From positions 62,001 to 126,000 of the forward strand of contig NZ_JACDXW010000003.1 in the NCBI RefSeq assembly GCF_020539505.1: DNA of 64,000 nt. The letters run 5' to 3'. A model generated the notes under the pieces. The model had not been told where the DNA came from. It searched no databases and was given only the letters and a program-made list of their open reading frames with translations. The translations under genes and the position numbers were made by a program. Origin of the DNA: Mesopusillimonas faecipullorum. GTDB taxonomy: Bacteria > Pseudomonadota > Gammaproteobacteria > Burkholderiales > Burkholderiaceae_B. Positions 23,593 through 32,932 of the stretch are shown here, one piece after another (within the stretch, counting starts at the first letter, position 1; every line of letters begins with the position of its first letter).

Positions 23593-25833
23593 ATGCACAG
23601 TACCGAACACACGCATGCGAGTCGCCACTCGCATCACCCCGATCACTCTCATGCTCACTCGCATGACGCATGTTGTGCCACCCATCCTTCTACCGAGGCC
23701 AGCCGGCCTGCCGCTGCTGTGCCGCCCGGCGCGCTTTTGCTGCGCATCCCCCAAATGGACTGCTTGGTCGAAGAAGGACAAATACGCCAAGCACTGGCCC
23801 CTTTCAAACAGGTGCGCGGCTTGATCTTTGACTTGCCGGCTCGCACCTTGGCAGTGGAAGCGCCGGAGGGCAATTGGCATGCCGTGATAGACGCCATCAA
23901 AGGCATGGGCTTTGGCGTGGAAAAGCTAAGCGCCCCACCCTCTGCAGAGCAGATTGCACAGTCCCAGCGCCATCAACTTCTACGCCTCACCGCCGCGCTT
24001 TTCATTGCCGTTCTGGCAGAGCTATGCCATTTTCTGGCGCCCGCCGGCATGGTGTGGCAGCTCGTCGGCATGGCTGCCGCGCTGGCCGCCATCGCTTTAT
24101 CGGGCTTGGGCGTCTTCCAAAAAGGCCTTGCCGCCTTATGGCGCGGGCATTTGAACATCAACGCGCTGATGAGCGTTGCCGTCAGCGGCGCATTTATTAT
24201 CGGCCAGTGGCCAGAAGCCGCGATGGTGATGGCCTTGTATGCACTGGCCGAACTCATAGAAGCGCGTGCGGTAGAACGTGCCCGCAATGCCGTGGCAGGC
24301 CTGCTGTCGCTGTCCCCACCTCAGGCCGAAATACGCCAACCCAACGGTTCATGGCTGGCCATGGATGCCCAACACGTTACCGTAGGTGCTGTGGCAAGGG
24401 TGCGTCCCGGCGAACGCTTTGCCCTGGATGGCATCATCAGCGCAGGCGTCAGTGCGGTTGATCAATCGCCAGTCACCGGCGAAAGCATTCCCGTCGACAA
24501 AGGCCCCGGCGATACCGTATTCGCAGGCACCGTCAACCAAAGCGGCGCTTTGGAGTTCGTCGTTAGCAAACCCGCCAACGACACGCTGCTGGCACGCATT
24601 ATCCATGCCGTCGAAGAGGCGCAAGGCCAGCGTGCACCCACACAACGTTTCGTCGACAAATTCGCTGCCATCTACACCCCTGCCGTATTTGTGCTTGCCC
24701 TTGCCGTTGCCATCGGTTTTCCGCTGCTGGCGGGCTGGCCCTGGCTGGATGCAATCTACCGGGCTTTGGTATTGCTGGTGATTGCTTGCCCTTGCGCGCT
24801 GGTCATCTCCACCCCTGTCACTGTCGTCAGTGGGCTGGCTGCCGCCGCCAGACGCGGCATACTCATAAAAGGTGGAGTCTATCTTGAGCAAGCACGCCAC
24901 CTGAAAGTCTTGGCCCTAGATAAAACGGGCACCCTTACCCAAGGTAAACCGCAACTTGTTGCCCATCGTTTGCTTGTCACCGCACAACCCGAGGGCGAGA
25001 TCTTATCGCTGGCACGCAGCCTTGCCCTGCGCTCCGACCATCCCGTTTCCAAAGCCTTGGCAGATGGTCTGCAAGTGCCCTCTACTGAGGTTCAGGCCTT
25101 CGGCGCCAAAATCGGTAAAGGGGTATTCGGTAATGTGGGAGGTCGCCGCTACACATTAGGCAACCACCGCTGGTTACACGAACAAGGCCTATGCTCGCCG
25201 CAAATTGAAGTCTTGATGCAAGAACATGAAGCCTTGGGCCGCAGCGTTTCGGTTCTGGCCGACGACACCCAAGCCTTGGCCTTATTTGCGGTTGCAGACA
25301 CGATAAAACCCGACAGCCGGCAAGCGATTGTGCAGCTGAAAGCATTAGGGATACACCCCGTGATGCTGACAGGAGACAACGCCACGACAGCGCAGGCCAT
25401 TGCGGCCCAGCTTGATATCGATGAAGTACGGGCCAGCTTGCTGCCTGAAGACAAGCTGCAGGCCGTGCACGAGCTGCAAGCGGCTCATGGCCCCCTTGGT
25501 ATGGTGGGCGACGGCATCAACGATAGCCCGTCTTTAGCCGCCGCCCATATTGGTTATTCCATGGGGGCAACAGGCACCGATGCCGCCAAAGAGGCCGCCG
25601 ACATCCTCATCATGAACGACGACCTGCGCCGCGTTGCAGAAACCATCAGACTTTCAAAAAAGACTCATGCCGTACTGTGGCAGAACATCAGCATGGCCCT
25701 GGGCATCAAGGCTGTCTTTTTCGTACTGGCCATTTTCGGCGACGCCACCATGTGGATGGCGGTGTTCGCAGATATGGGCGCCAGCCTGCTCGTGGTTTTC
25801 AACGGCCTCAGACTACTACGTGGGGTGAAGTAA
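23593..25833 (+). CDS. zntA: Zn/Cd/Pb-exporting P1B-type ATPase
   Basis: A 746-residue heavy-metal efflux pump in the inner membrane. The N-terminus is very His-rich (ten His in the first 31 residues, plus CC at 27-28). A degenerate HMA domain follows with MDCLVEE (55-61) in place of CxxC. The membrane metal site is CPC at 399-401. The phosphorylated aspartate is D443 in DKTGTLTQGK. TGES, the SDHP His-Pro motif and GDGINDSPSLA are all present. Asp in the last helix pair (MAVFADMGASLLVVFN) is diagnostic for divalent Zn/Cd/Pb pumps. The start is uncertain: ATG 23593 or TTG 23560, neither with a good ribosome-binding site. No MerR-type regulator gene is adjacent. Confidence 0.92.
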   Translation: MHSTEHTHASRHSHHPDHSHAHSHDACCATHPSTEASRPAAAVPPGALLLRIPQMDCLVEEGQIRQALAPFKQVRGLIFDLPARTLAVEAPEGNWHAVIDAIKGMGFGVEKLSAPPSAEQIAQSQRHQLLRLTAALFIAVLAELCHFLAPAGMVWQLVGMAAALAAIALSGLGVFQKGLAALWRGHLNINALMSVAVSGAFIIGQWPEAAMVMALYALAELIEARAVERARNAVAGLLSLSPPQAEIRQPNGSWLAMDAQHVTVGAVARVRPGERFALDGIISAGVSAVDQSPVTGESIPVDKGPGDTVFAGTVNQSGALEFVVSKPANDTLLARIIHAVEEAQGQRAPTQRFVDKFAAIYTPAVFVLALAVAIGFPLLAGWPWLDAIYRALVLLVIACPCALVISTPVTVVSGLAAAARRGILIKGGVYLEQARHLKVLALDKTGTLTQGKPQLVAHRLLVTAQPEGEILSLARSLALRSDHPVSKALADGLQVPSTEVQAFGAKIGKGVFGNVGGRRYTLGNHRWLHEQGLCSPQIEVLMQEHEALGRSVSVLADDTQALALFAVADTIKPDSRQAIVQLKALGIHPVMLTGDNATTAQAIAAQLDIDEVRASLLPEDKLQAVHELQAAHGPLGMVGDGINDSPSLAAAHIGYSMGATGTDAAKEAADILIMNDDLRRVAETIRLSKKTHAVLWQNISMALGIKAVFFVLAIFGDATMWMAVFADMGASLLVVFNGLRLLRGVK

Positions 25834-25839
25834 GCCGCC

Positions 25840-27249
25840 TCACTGCGGGTCGGAGCCTTCGCGCCCCTTAAGCTCGGCAAACTTCGCCGCCATGGTGGGG
25901 TTGCCCCGCGTCAGCTTCTTGATCGTCAGGTCTTCCGCCTTGTCATTGGCCAAGCGCAGATTGTTCGCCGATTTGTACAAAGCATCCTTGGTTTTTTCCA
26001 GGTCTTTGATGGCCTCGTCTATGCGCTTCACGGCCTCTTCAAAGCCGTCGGAAGCCAAGCGCCAATTGCGCCCGAAAGCGTTCTTGAAATCATCCAGCTG
26101 GGTCTCGAACCGGGTGATATCCAGGTTTTGCGCCCTGACCAGTGCGAGTTCCGACTTATAAGTCAGTGACTTCATCGCCGCATTGCGCAGCAACGTAATG
26201 ATGGGAATGAAAAACTGCGGCCGGATGACATACATCTTGGGGTAGCGATGAAAGACATCGACAATACCCGTGTTGTAGAGCTCGCTTTCAGGCTCCAACA
26301 AAGAGACTAGCACCGCGTACTCACACCCTTTCTCTGCGCGGTCTTTATCCAGCTCTTTTAGGAAGTCTTCATTCTTTTTCTTGGTAGCCGTTTCGTCGCT
26401 CTCGTTCTTCATCTCGAACATGATGGAGACTATCTCGGTGCCGTCCTCATCAAGGTCACGGAAGATATAGTCGCCCTTGCTACCCCCACGCGCATCGTTG
26501 TCTTTTTCGAAGTAAGCACGTGGAAAAGCCGTCGCCCGAATACGGTTGAACTCGGTCTCACAATGCAGTTCGAGCGTTTCGCCCACCATTTTGGTAGAAA
26601 GCCGCGCTTTCATATCGCGCAGGCGATCTATCATGCCGTCGCGGTCTTTGATCTGCGTTTCGTATTTTTCTTTTAGGGATTTTTCCGCAAGATCTTTCTC
26701 CAGCTGGGCACGCTGCAAGCTGCTTTTAAGCTCGTCGCGCTCGCGCTCGGCGGCATTGACCGCCTCGGTAACGGCCAAGCGCTGGGTAAGCTTGCTGGCA
26801 TCAAGCTGCACTTTTAGATCTTGTATCTCTGCCTCTTTCGCCGCTGCCGTTTTTTGCAATTCGTTCAACAGTCGAGCTTCGGCAAGTTCGCTGGATGCCT
26901 GCTTGTCACGTTTGGCGCGCTCAAGCTCATTGGCCAGCGCGTCCCGCTCTTTTTCCACCGCACTCAAGGCCTCGGTGACCGCCAACTTGCGTGCCACCTC
27001 GCCTGCATCCAGCCTGGCTTTCAGCTCTTGGATCTCGGCGTCTTTGCTTGCCGCCGCTTTCTGCAGCTCGCCCGCCACCTTGGCTTGCGCCAGCTCTACC
27101 GCATTGCGTTTATCGCGCTCGGCCAGCTCCAGACGTTCGTGCAACTGCTTTTCAAAGTCGCTGTCGCGCACCTGCTTCAGAATGTCGGCGTAGCCCGCCT
27201 CGTCAATTTTGAAGGCTTTCCCGCAATGCGGGCAGATGATTTCATGCAT
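25840..27249 (-). CDS. DUF2130 protein with duplicated coiled coil
   Basis: A 469-residue protein. It opens with a CPHCG zinc-ribbon half (residues 7-10), followed by a long coiled coil at about 35-235, then the DUF2130 domain, a nuclease-like fold of unknown activity ([26 protein letters not shown], with FEMK as a candidate catalytic strand). Within the coiled coil, residues 50-117 and 119-186 are a tandem duplication, with 36 of 68 positions identical without gaps. GGGGAG precedes ATG 27249. Such proteins are scattered in proteobacteria and often lie near defence genes; here an eroded restriction locus begins just upstream. Confidence 0.85.
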   Translation of the reverse strand: MHEIICPHCGKAFKIDEAGYADILKQVRDSDFEKQLHERLELAERDKRNAVELAQAKVAGELQKAAASKDAEIQELKARLDAGEVARKLAVTEALSAVEKERDALANELERAKRDKQASSELAEARLLNELQKTAAAKEAEIQDLKVQLDASKLTQRLAVTEAVNAAERERDELKSSLQRAQLEKDLAEKSLKEKYETQIKDRDGMIDRLRDMKARLSTKMVGETLELHCETEFNRIRATAFPRAYFEKDNDARGGSKGDYIFRDLDEDGTEIVSIMFEMKNESDETATKKKNEDFLKELDKDRAEKGCEYAVLVSLLEPESELYNTGIVDVFHRYPKMYVIRPQFFIPIITLLRNAAMKSLTYKSELALVRAQNLDITRFETQLDDFKNAFGRNWRLASDGFEEAVKRIDEAIKDLEKTKDALYKSANNLRLANDKAEDLTIKKLTRGNPTMAAKFAELKGREGSDPQ

Positions 27250-27367
27250 GGTTTTCTCCCCAATGCGGGCAGTGTAGCTGGGTCGGCGGGGATACGCAGA
27301 GGGATGTGCCAACTTGTTTAAGTATCTTCTTTATCACTTCGGATGAATGGGAAGAACAAGCGAATAC

Positions 27368-27610
27368 TCATACTCTGACATCCATCGCGACTTCCAGCTT
27401 CTGCAAGGCTGCGCTGATGTGGGCGGGCGAGTACCCGCGAGCGGCCAGGTTGGCGCGCAACAGATCGACTTCGATGGCGCGGTTGTGATCGCGCTTGCTC
27501 CAGTTGCCCAGATGTTCGTAGCCAAGGCCGCCATCGGCCAGTGGGGTGGTGAACAGCCGCGCCACGCGGTTTTGGCTGTTGCGCTCGGAGCGCGGCATGG
27601 GCTGGGTCAT
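27368..27610 (-). pseudogene. hsdR: hsdR stump: N-terminal 80 codons of a type I restriction subunit
   Basis: The 80-residue frame starts MTQPMPRSERNSQNRVARLF and contains GLGYEHLGNWSKRDHNRAIE and LLRANLAARGYSPAHISAAL, the usual N-terminus of type I restriction HsdR proteins. It then stops after AMDVRV, whereas HsdR is about 1000 residues with a nuclease and a helicase domain, none of which is present. The original start remains, with GAGGAA seven bases upstream and four bases after the yhcG-like stop. The rest of the gene has been deleted. Confidence 0.8.
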
Positions 27611-27614
27611 CGCA

Positions 27615-28670
27615 TCATTCCTCGGTGCCATCATCCATAGGCTTGGCCAGCTCCCGCTCGATCTGTTCGATCGTCGGCAGGCCGGTTTGCAACTCTTGCG
27701 GCAGGGATTCCACCAGTTTGTATTCAGCAATGCCCATGGGCTGCGACTTATCGCCCAGGGCGTACTCGGCCACCACCTTGTTCTTGCTCTTGCACAGCAG
27801 CAGGCCGATACTCGGGTTATCCTGCGCGTGCTTCACCTGCCGATCCACTGCCGTCAGATAAAAGCCCAGTTGCCCCAGATGCTCGGGCTTGAACTTGCCG
27901 GCCTTCAGTTCGATCACCACGTAGCAGCGCAGCTTGAGGTGGTAGAACAACAGGTCGATGAAGAACTCTTCGCCGCCCACGTCCAGCAACACCTGCCGGC
28001 CCACGAAAGCAAAGCCCGCACCCAGCTCAAGCAGGAAATCGGTGACGTGCTGCACCAACGCGTTTTCGATCTCGCGTTCCTGTGCTTCCTCGCCCAGGCC
28101 GAGAAAATCGAAGCGGTACGGATCTTTCAGCGACTCGATGGCCAGATCGGATTGCGGTGCTGGCAGGCGCTGATTGAAGTTGGTAACGGCTTTGCCCGTG
28201 CGCTCCAGCAGGCGGGTTTCGATGTGGATGTTCAGCACATTGCGCGACCAACCATGTTCGATGGCCGCGAGGGCATACGCCAAGCGCTCCGTTGGCGCTT
28301 TCAGGCGATCCAGCAATACCAGATTGTGACCCCAGGGCAATTGTGCAGCAGTCTGCTGCACAATTTCAGCGTCCGGCCAGGCCTCGGCAAACGCCCGCAT
28401 GTACTTGAGGTTGCGCGGCGAAAAACCCTTCATCTCCGGGAAGGCGGCACGCAGGTCATGCGCCAGCCGCTCGATCACCTTTGCGCCCCAACCCTGCTCG
28501 GCCTGCCGCGCCAGGATGTCGCGGCCGATCTGCCAGTACAGACTCACCAGTTCCCGGTTGACCGCCAACGCCGCACGCTGCTGCACGGTGTGGATGCGTC
28601 CCTTCAGGTCAGCCAGCCAGTCGGCGTAGCCTTGCGGGGTGGAGGTTAGGGAGATTGGTTTGTCGGTCAT
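27615..28670 (-). CDS. YhcG-type PD-(D/E)XK nuclease (DUF1016)
   Basis: A 351-residue protein of the YhcG/DUF1016 family. The N-terminal domain (about 10-170) includes LVSLYWQIGRDIL and FSPRNLKYMRAFAEAWPD. The C-terminal domain is a PD-(D/E)XK nuclease with D239 (FIDLLFYH), E254 and K256 (VVIELKAGKFKPEH). Members are frequent between hsdS and hsdR of type I restriction systems, and this copy lies in that position. It is full length and looks functional while hsdR and hsdS are remnants. The start at 28670 is chosen by the family N-terminus, with a GGAAAG site nearby. Confidence 0.88.
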   Translation of the reverse strand: MTDKPISLTSTPQGYADWLADLKGRIHTVQQRAALAVNRELVSLYWQIGRDILARQAEQGWGAKVIERLAHDLRAAFPEMKGFSPRNLKYMRAFAEAWPDAEIVQQTAAQLPWGHNLVLLDRLKAPTERLAYALAAIEHGWSRNVLNIHIETRLLERTGKAVTNFNQRLPAPQSDLAIESLKDPYRFDFLGLGEEAQEREIENALVQHVTDFLLELGAGFAFVGRQVLLDVGGEEFFIDLLFYHLKLRCYVVIELKAGKFKPEHLGQLGFYLTAVDRQVKHAQDNPSIGLLLCKSKNKVVAEYALGDKSQPMGIAEYKLVESLPQELQTGLPTIEQIERELAKPMDDGTEE

Positions 28671-28705
28671 CGGCTTTCCATCTTCTTTGTTATCCGTTGT
28701 TTCCC

Positions 28706-29995
28706 TTATTGGACATTCCTGTAGATCACACTGCGAAATGAGTTCTGAACCAGCGCCCATTTCCCGCCTGACTCCAGACGGCACATGGGCAATCCTTTTC
28801 CATCCTGATAGCCCGCCGACACTTTCAGCACCTCTTCGAAAACGTCATTTTCGGCGCTGAATGTTGCCCTGATGGTAACGGTGGAGTACGCAGGAGTGCG
28901 GTCTTCCACGTCTACGATCTGAAACGAAACAACCTTGTATTTTCCGAAATCCTGCTTTGCTTCTCCGGCTTTCTTTCCCATCGCCATGTCATAGGTGTGG
29001 GAAAGCGAGTCAGCCAGCGGAGCGAACCTCCCTAGCCTCCAGTTTTCCATGAACTCGGCCACCATGCGTTCTGGCGAATTCTCAGGCAGTGAGGACGATA
29101 ATCCATCGCAGGGAAGGTATGCAAAATCCTCTTTTTCTCTCGGCTTCCAGGCATCAAGAAGTCGCTTGGTTTCCTGTGTTTTATTGAGCGACTGAAGCAG
29201 TTCGCTCCAGGTTGGTTCTTGCTTTGGTGTCGAGGTCTTCTTGCCTTCGGCCAGCGCCCCAGCCCAATCCCGTATTGCGAAAAATGCCGCCCACGTCTTC
29301 GCAGCTACGATACGGTTGTCGAATGCCAGCTCCCGCCCGTGAAGAATGCCGTGGCGGAATGGAACGGAAATGGATTCTTCGCTTGTCTTACCCCTGCCTT
29401 TGGTCATTAACGTCACCAAAGCCTGAAGCCCTGATTCGTGTGCCGCTATGCAATCCCATGCAGTCAAGTCTGCATTGTCAGCAAAGAGCCCCACATGCCG
29501 GGAAACATCGTTGGCCAAGCCATCCATCAAACTCAGCAACAACGGTGTGCAGGCGTGGTAACGCTCCGCCAGATAATCATCTTTTGCGAGCTCGATCAAG
29601 CGCATCCTTTTCCTGAACTCATCATGCCCATTGAACCGCACAATGCCCCACTTCAAGGTATCGGCATCGTAGGTGCTAACAAGATAATCTTCCGCAGCTT
29701 CCAAACCATGCGCCTCGAACCTTTCGATGGCATGTTTCATCACCTCCAGACTCATGGATTCATACGCAATCCAGCCTGATGAAGCAAAGAGTTCGTTGAA
29801 ACGATCCGGTAGCAGGGAGATCTTGGATTGCTCCTTCAGCTCCGAGAGCTTTTCTGAAAAATCCGGGAGTCGCGGAAACGCTTGCTGAAGTAACGGGATA
29901 GCGTGCCATAGGCTTTCAATAGCACTGGCACCTTCAATAAGTCGAAGCATCTCAGCTATCGACTCGTTATCAGCAATGCGCTTCTTGTCTGTCAT
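28706..29995 (-). CDS. uncharacterised protein with an HEPN-like RHxxxH motif, in restriction-locus cargo position
   Basis: A 429-residue protein I do not recognise. It is mainly helical up to about residue 290. RYHACTPLLLSLMDGLAND (145-163) is followed by RHGILHG (R214-G220), which fits the R-x4-H motif (with His after Arg) of HEPN ribonucleases. The last ~115 residues, from MVAEFMENWRLGRFAPLADS, look like a separate alpha/beta domain, possibly NTF2-like, ending GGKWALVQNSF. No membrane segment or signal peptide is seen. GAGGAA precedes ATG 29995, and yhcG follows after 35 bases, so they are probably co-transcribed. An anti-phage abortive role is a hypothesis from the motif and the position only. 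Confidence 0.75.
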   Translation of the reverse strand: MTDKKRIADNESIAEMLRLIEGASAIESLWHAIPLLQQAFPRLPDFSEKLSELKEQSKISLLPDRFNELFASSGWIAYESMSLEVMKHAIERFEAHGLEAAEDYLVSTYDADTLKWGIVRFNGHDEFRKRMRLIELAKDDYLAERYHACTPLLLSLMDGLANDVSRHVGLFADNADLTAWDCIAAHESGLQALVTLMTKGRGKTSEESISVPFRHGILHGRELAFDNRIVAAKTWAAFFAIRDWAGALAEGKKTSTPKQEPTWSELLQSLNKTQETKRLLDAWKPREKEDFAYLPCDGLSSSLPENSPERMVAEFMENWRLGRFAPLADSLSHTYDMAMGKKAGEAKQDFGKYKVVSFQIVDVEDRTPAYSTVTIRATFSAENDVFEEVLKVSAGYQDGKGLPMCRLESGGKWALVQNSFRSVIYRNVQ

Positions 29996-30044
29996 GAGGC
30001 TTCCTCATCAGCATCGGCATCGGCATCGGCATCGTTCAACGCAT

Positions 30045-30344
30045 TCATACCAGCCTCGTCCTGCCAGTCAGCAGTTCCTGCATCATGGCCTGTTTGAGGG
30101 CGTGAGTCTTGATGCGACGGGTTTCGAGGGCGGTGGCGATGGCGTCCTGCTCCTCAATTGTCGGAACCTGGATCTTTACCCCCAACGCTACCCCCGAATT
30201 TTTCAGACCTCGACGAACAATAGGAACGCTCAGTAGACCGTATTGCTTACGCAACCCATTGATTTCAAATGAGCCAACCCGTCCACCAAGCGCTACTGAG
30301 CGCCACCGAGATCCAGCAAAAATCGTCAGACGTTGATCACACGT
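30045..30344 (-). pseudogene. hsdS: hsdS tail: C-terminal remnant of a type I specificity subunit
   Basis: The last 45 residues, VKIQVPTIEEQDAIATAL then HALKQAMMQELLTGRTRLV, are the standard C-terminal conserved helix region of HsdS. The frame is open back to 30344, directly behind the ychF stop codon and in the same frame, but has no proper start and no target-recognition domains. So the gene's 5' part and hsdM were lost by a deletion whose edge lies at the end of ychF. The recognisable part is about 45-60 residues; the more upstream codons I cannot assign. Confidence 0.7.
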
Positions 30345-31436
30345 TTAAACGTTAAACAAGAAGTTCAACACATCCCCATCCTGTACCACATACTCCTTGC
30401 CTTCGGCGCGCATTTTGCCGGCTTCCTTTGCGCCTGATTCGCCTTTGAACTGTATGTAGTCGTCGTAAGCGATGGTTTGGGCGCGGATGAAGCCGCGTTC
30501 GAAGTCGGTGTGGATGACGCCTGCGGCTTTGGGGGCGGTGTCGCCGATGCGGATGGTCCAGGCGCGGACTTCTTTGACGCCGGCGGTGAAGTAGGTTTGC
30601 AGGCCCAGCAGCGAGTAGGCGGCGCGAATCACGCGGTTCAAGCCTGGCTCTTCCATGCCCAGGTCGGCCAGAAACTCAAGCTTGTCGGCGTCGTCAAGCT
30701 CGGCGATTTCAGCTTCGACGGCGGCACATACGGCTACGACCGGTGCGTTTTCGACAGCCGCATAGTCTTGTACGGCTTTCAAGTGGGGATTGTTTTCGAA
30801 GCCGTCTTCTTTGACGTTGGCGATATACATGCAGCGCTTGGCGGTGATGAAGCAGTATTGCTTGACCATGGCCAGTTCTTCTTCGTCCAGGCCCAGCGAA
30901 CGGATGGTGCGTGCTTCGTTCAGGGCAGGGATGATTTTTTCAAGTACTGCCACCATTTTGATGGAGTCTTTGTCGCCGGAACGTGCGGTTTTCTGGTGAC
31001 GCTGCAAGGCTTTCTCGGCAGTGGTCAAATCAGCCAGCGCCAACTCGGTGTTGATGACTTCAAGGTCGTCCAACGGGCTGATACGACCTGCCACGTGGAT
31101 GACGTTGGGGTCTTCGAAACAACGCACCACTTGCACGATGGCATCGGTTTCGCGGATGTTGGCCAGGAACTGGTTGCCCAGGCCCTCGCCTTTGGAAGCC
31201 CCCGCCACCAAGCCGGCGATGTCGACAAACTCGACCACGGCGGGCAGCACGCGTTCGGGCTTAACGATTTCGGCCAGCGCGTCCAGGCGCGCATCGGGCA
31301 CCTCTACCACCCCCACGTTGGGTTCTATGGTGCAGAACGGGTAGTTCTCGGCGGCGATGCCTGCCTTGGTCAGTGCGTTGAACAGGGTGGATTTACCGAC
31401 GTTGGGTAGGCCAACGATGCCACATTGCAAAGCCAT
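30345..31436 (-). CDS. ychF: ribosome-binding ATPase YchF
   Basis: A 363-residue Obg-like P-loop protein that prefers ATP, normal length for YchF/OLA1. The P-loop is [12 protein letters not shown], switch II is [21 protein letters not shown], and the C-terminal TGS domain ends with [18 protein letters not shown]. It acts on ribosomes and the oxidative stress response in the cytosol. It follows pth and the CPBP protease-like gene on the same strand, the usual pth-ychF neighbourhood. The stop codon coincides with the edge of the deleted restriction locus. Confidence 0.96.
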   Translation of the reverse strand: MALQCGIVGLPNVGKSTLFNALTKAGIAAENYPFCTIEPNVGVVEVPDARLDALAEIVKPERVLPAVVEFVDIAGLVAGASKGEGLGNQFLANIRETDAIVQVVRCFEDPNVIHVAGRISPLDDLEVINTELALADLTTAEKALQRHQKTARSGDKDSIKMVAVLEKIIPALNEARTIRSLGLDEEELAMVKQYCFITAKRCMYIANVKEDGFENNPHLKAVQDYAAVENAPVVAVCAAVEAEIAELDDADKLEFLADLGMEEPGLNRVIRAAYSLLGLQTYFTAGVKEVRAWTIRIGDTAPKAAGVIHTDFERGFIRAQTIAYDDYIQFKGESGAKEAGKMRAEGKEYVVQDGDVLNFLFNV

Positions 31437-31466
31437 GAGTGTTCCAGTATTAAATCAGTGATCGGT

Positions 31467-32228
31467 TCAAGAAAGCGGCAACTCGCCGCCCAATAAAGTC
31501 AAAAGCAGAAAAATCAGCAATAACGGGCCGCCATTGAAAATGGCATGAAGGGCGATAGCGGCGCCTATGCCCCGGCGCACACGCAACCAGGCCAACACCA
31601 AGCCGGTTAGCCATTGCGGAGCCACCATAAGGGGCAGCAACCATAGCGGCGCCGATTGCAAAGAAAAATTATGCAGATGCACTGCGGCAAATGCCAGGCA
31701 AGCTAAATGCAGCACCCAGGGAAACCGGCGTCGGTAAGCCGCATGCCAGTGCAACGAGGGGCGCCAAACCAAAGACCTGCGTCCGTGCAACCACCAGCAT
31801 AGCAAAACGCCCGCCCCTAATAGCAGCATGGCTTGCCACTTCGGCCCCATCAGCATCGCGGCTATCGCAAACGGCAATAGCCATAACGACTTAACGGGCT
31901 GGCGCAGGCCATAACGAAACACCAGCTCTTCGACTATGGGCGCCCATAGCAAGGCGTGCAGCCAGGGAATATTGTGGATGTCCAAGCGGTGTTGCGCACC
32001 CGCGGCAGACGCGGCGGATAAGGCCAGGGGGCCTAGCGCCAGCATGTTCAAAGCCCACAGCGCCAGCGCCCACTGAAGCAGGCGCTTCAAGGGTAAAGCC
32101 TGGAACCAGTCCAGATGCCATCCGTCACCCAACTGCCTGCCCGGCAAGCGCGGCCCCAATGTGGGGCGCACCGCAAAAGCCAGGAAATTCAGCAGTTCGT
32201 GCTTGAAAAGTGGACGGGCGCTATTCAC
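31467..32228 (-). CDS. CPBP-family intramembrane metalloprotease
   Basis: A 253-residue membrane protein with about six to seven hydrophobic segments. The three CPBP (Abi/RCE1) motifs are present: EELVFR (E100, E101, R105), FAAVHLHNF with its histidine, and LHAIFNG with His and Asn near the C-terminus. Such proteases have been linked to prenyl-protein processing, bacteriocin immunity and membrane signalling; the substrate is unknown. The GTG start at 32228 overlaps the pth stop by four bases (GTGA), so it is translationally coupled between pth and ychF. Confidence 0.85.
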   Translation of the reverse strand: MNSARPLFKHELLNFLAFAVRPTLGPRLPGRQLGDGWHLDWFQALPLKRLLQWALALWALNMLALGPLALSAASAAGAQHRLDIHNIPWLHALLWAPIVEELVFRYGLRQPVKSLWLLPFAIAAMLMGPKWQAMLLLGAGVLLCWWLHGRRSLVWRPSLHWHAAYRRRFPWVLHLACLAFAAVHLHNFSLQSAPLWLLPLMVAPQWLTGLVLAWLRVRRGIGAAIALHAIFNGGPLLLIFLLLTLLGGELPLS

Positions 32229-32824
32229 TGGCGTTTATCACCGCTGTGCAAGACATGCATGGCGCGCTCAAACTCCCCGCTAAGCAGGTCAGGCACGACG
32301 GCCCTGCAGCGCGCGATAGCGTCGCCTATGGGGCCGGCTTCATCGGCTCGTGGGGGATGCAGCACAAAATTGGCGACCTGCTGTGCCAAGCCCAAGCTGC
32401 GCGGATGACCTATGCCTATACGTAAACGCCAGAAGGCCGGGCTACCCAGCACCGATTGGATGTCGCGCAAGCCATTGTGGCCCGCATGGCCCCCGCCCTG
32501 CTTAAGCTTGGCCTGACCGGGCGGCAAATCGAGTTCATCATGCAACACCAAGAGCTCTTCGGGCGCCAGCTTATAAAAGCGCATCAATGCCCCAACCGAT
32601 TGACCAGAGCGATTCATGAAGGTGTTCGGCTTGGCAACCACGACAACCTGGCCGTCGAATCGGCCCTTGGCTACCCAGGCATGAAAACTTTTGTCTTGGT
32701 TGAAATTGGCGCGCACGTCATCGGCCACGTGGTCGGCAAGCCAGAATCCGGCGTTGTGACGTGTGGCTTCGTATTCTGGGCCTGGATTGCCCAGACCAAC
32801 GATCAGGCGTATGGGTGGTTTCAA
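32225..32824 (-). CDS. pth: peptidyl-tRNA hydrolase
   Basis: A 199-residue enzyme that releases peptides from stalled peptidyl-tRNA. Conserved residues are N13 in [10 protein letters not shown], catalytic H23 in ATRHNAGFW, and [11 protein letters not shown] with [16 protein letters not shown]. Length and motifs are normal. It follows rplY on the same strand, separated by a terminator-like hairpin, and overlaps the CPBP gene. Confidence 0.97.
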   Translation of the reverse strand: MKPPIRLIVGLGNPGPEYEATRHNAGFWLADHVADDVRANFNQDKSFHAWVAKGRFDGQVVVVAKPNTFMNRSGQSVGALMRFYKLAPEELLVLHDELDLPPGQAKLKQGGGHAGHNGLRDIQSVLGSPAFWRLRIGIGHPRSLGLAQQVANFVLHPPRADEAGPIGDAIARCRAVVPDLLSGEFERAMHVLHSGDKRQ

Positions 32825-32836
32825 GATAGTCCCCCA

Positions 32837-32873
32837 TAAAACGCACCCCTGACAGCCGAGGGCCTCAGGGGTG
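32837..32873 (-). terminator. terminator-like hairpin between rplY and pth
   Basis: On the minus strand CACCCCTGA (32865-32873) pairs with TCAGGGGTG (32844-32852), nine pairs around a 12-base loop, followed by CGTTTTA. The T-run is only four bases, so readthrough into pth is likely. Confidence 0.6.
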
Positions 32874-32932
32874 GTTCAGAAAAAAAACCTGGACACGCCC
32901 GCGAGAGGTGGGCGTGCGGCAGCGGGCAAAGC

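Noticed and set aside
28820-29470. A second gene on the + strand opposite the HEPN-like gene
   Set aside because: Frames at 28995-29616 have no ribosome-binding site or family resemblance, whereas the minus-strand frame is 429 codons with a good start.
30477-31409. Open frame of 310 codons on the + strand
   Set aside because: It lies wholly antisense to ychF, whose motifs are all intact. The frame is kept open by the codon bias of the real gene and has no recognisable motif.
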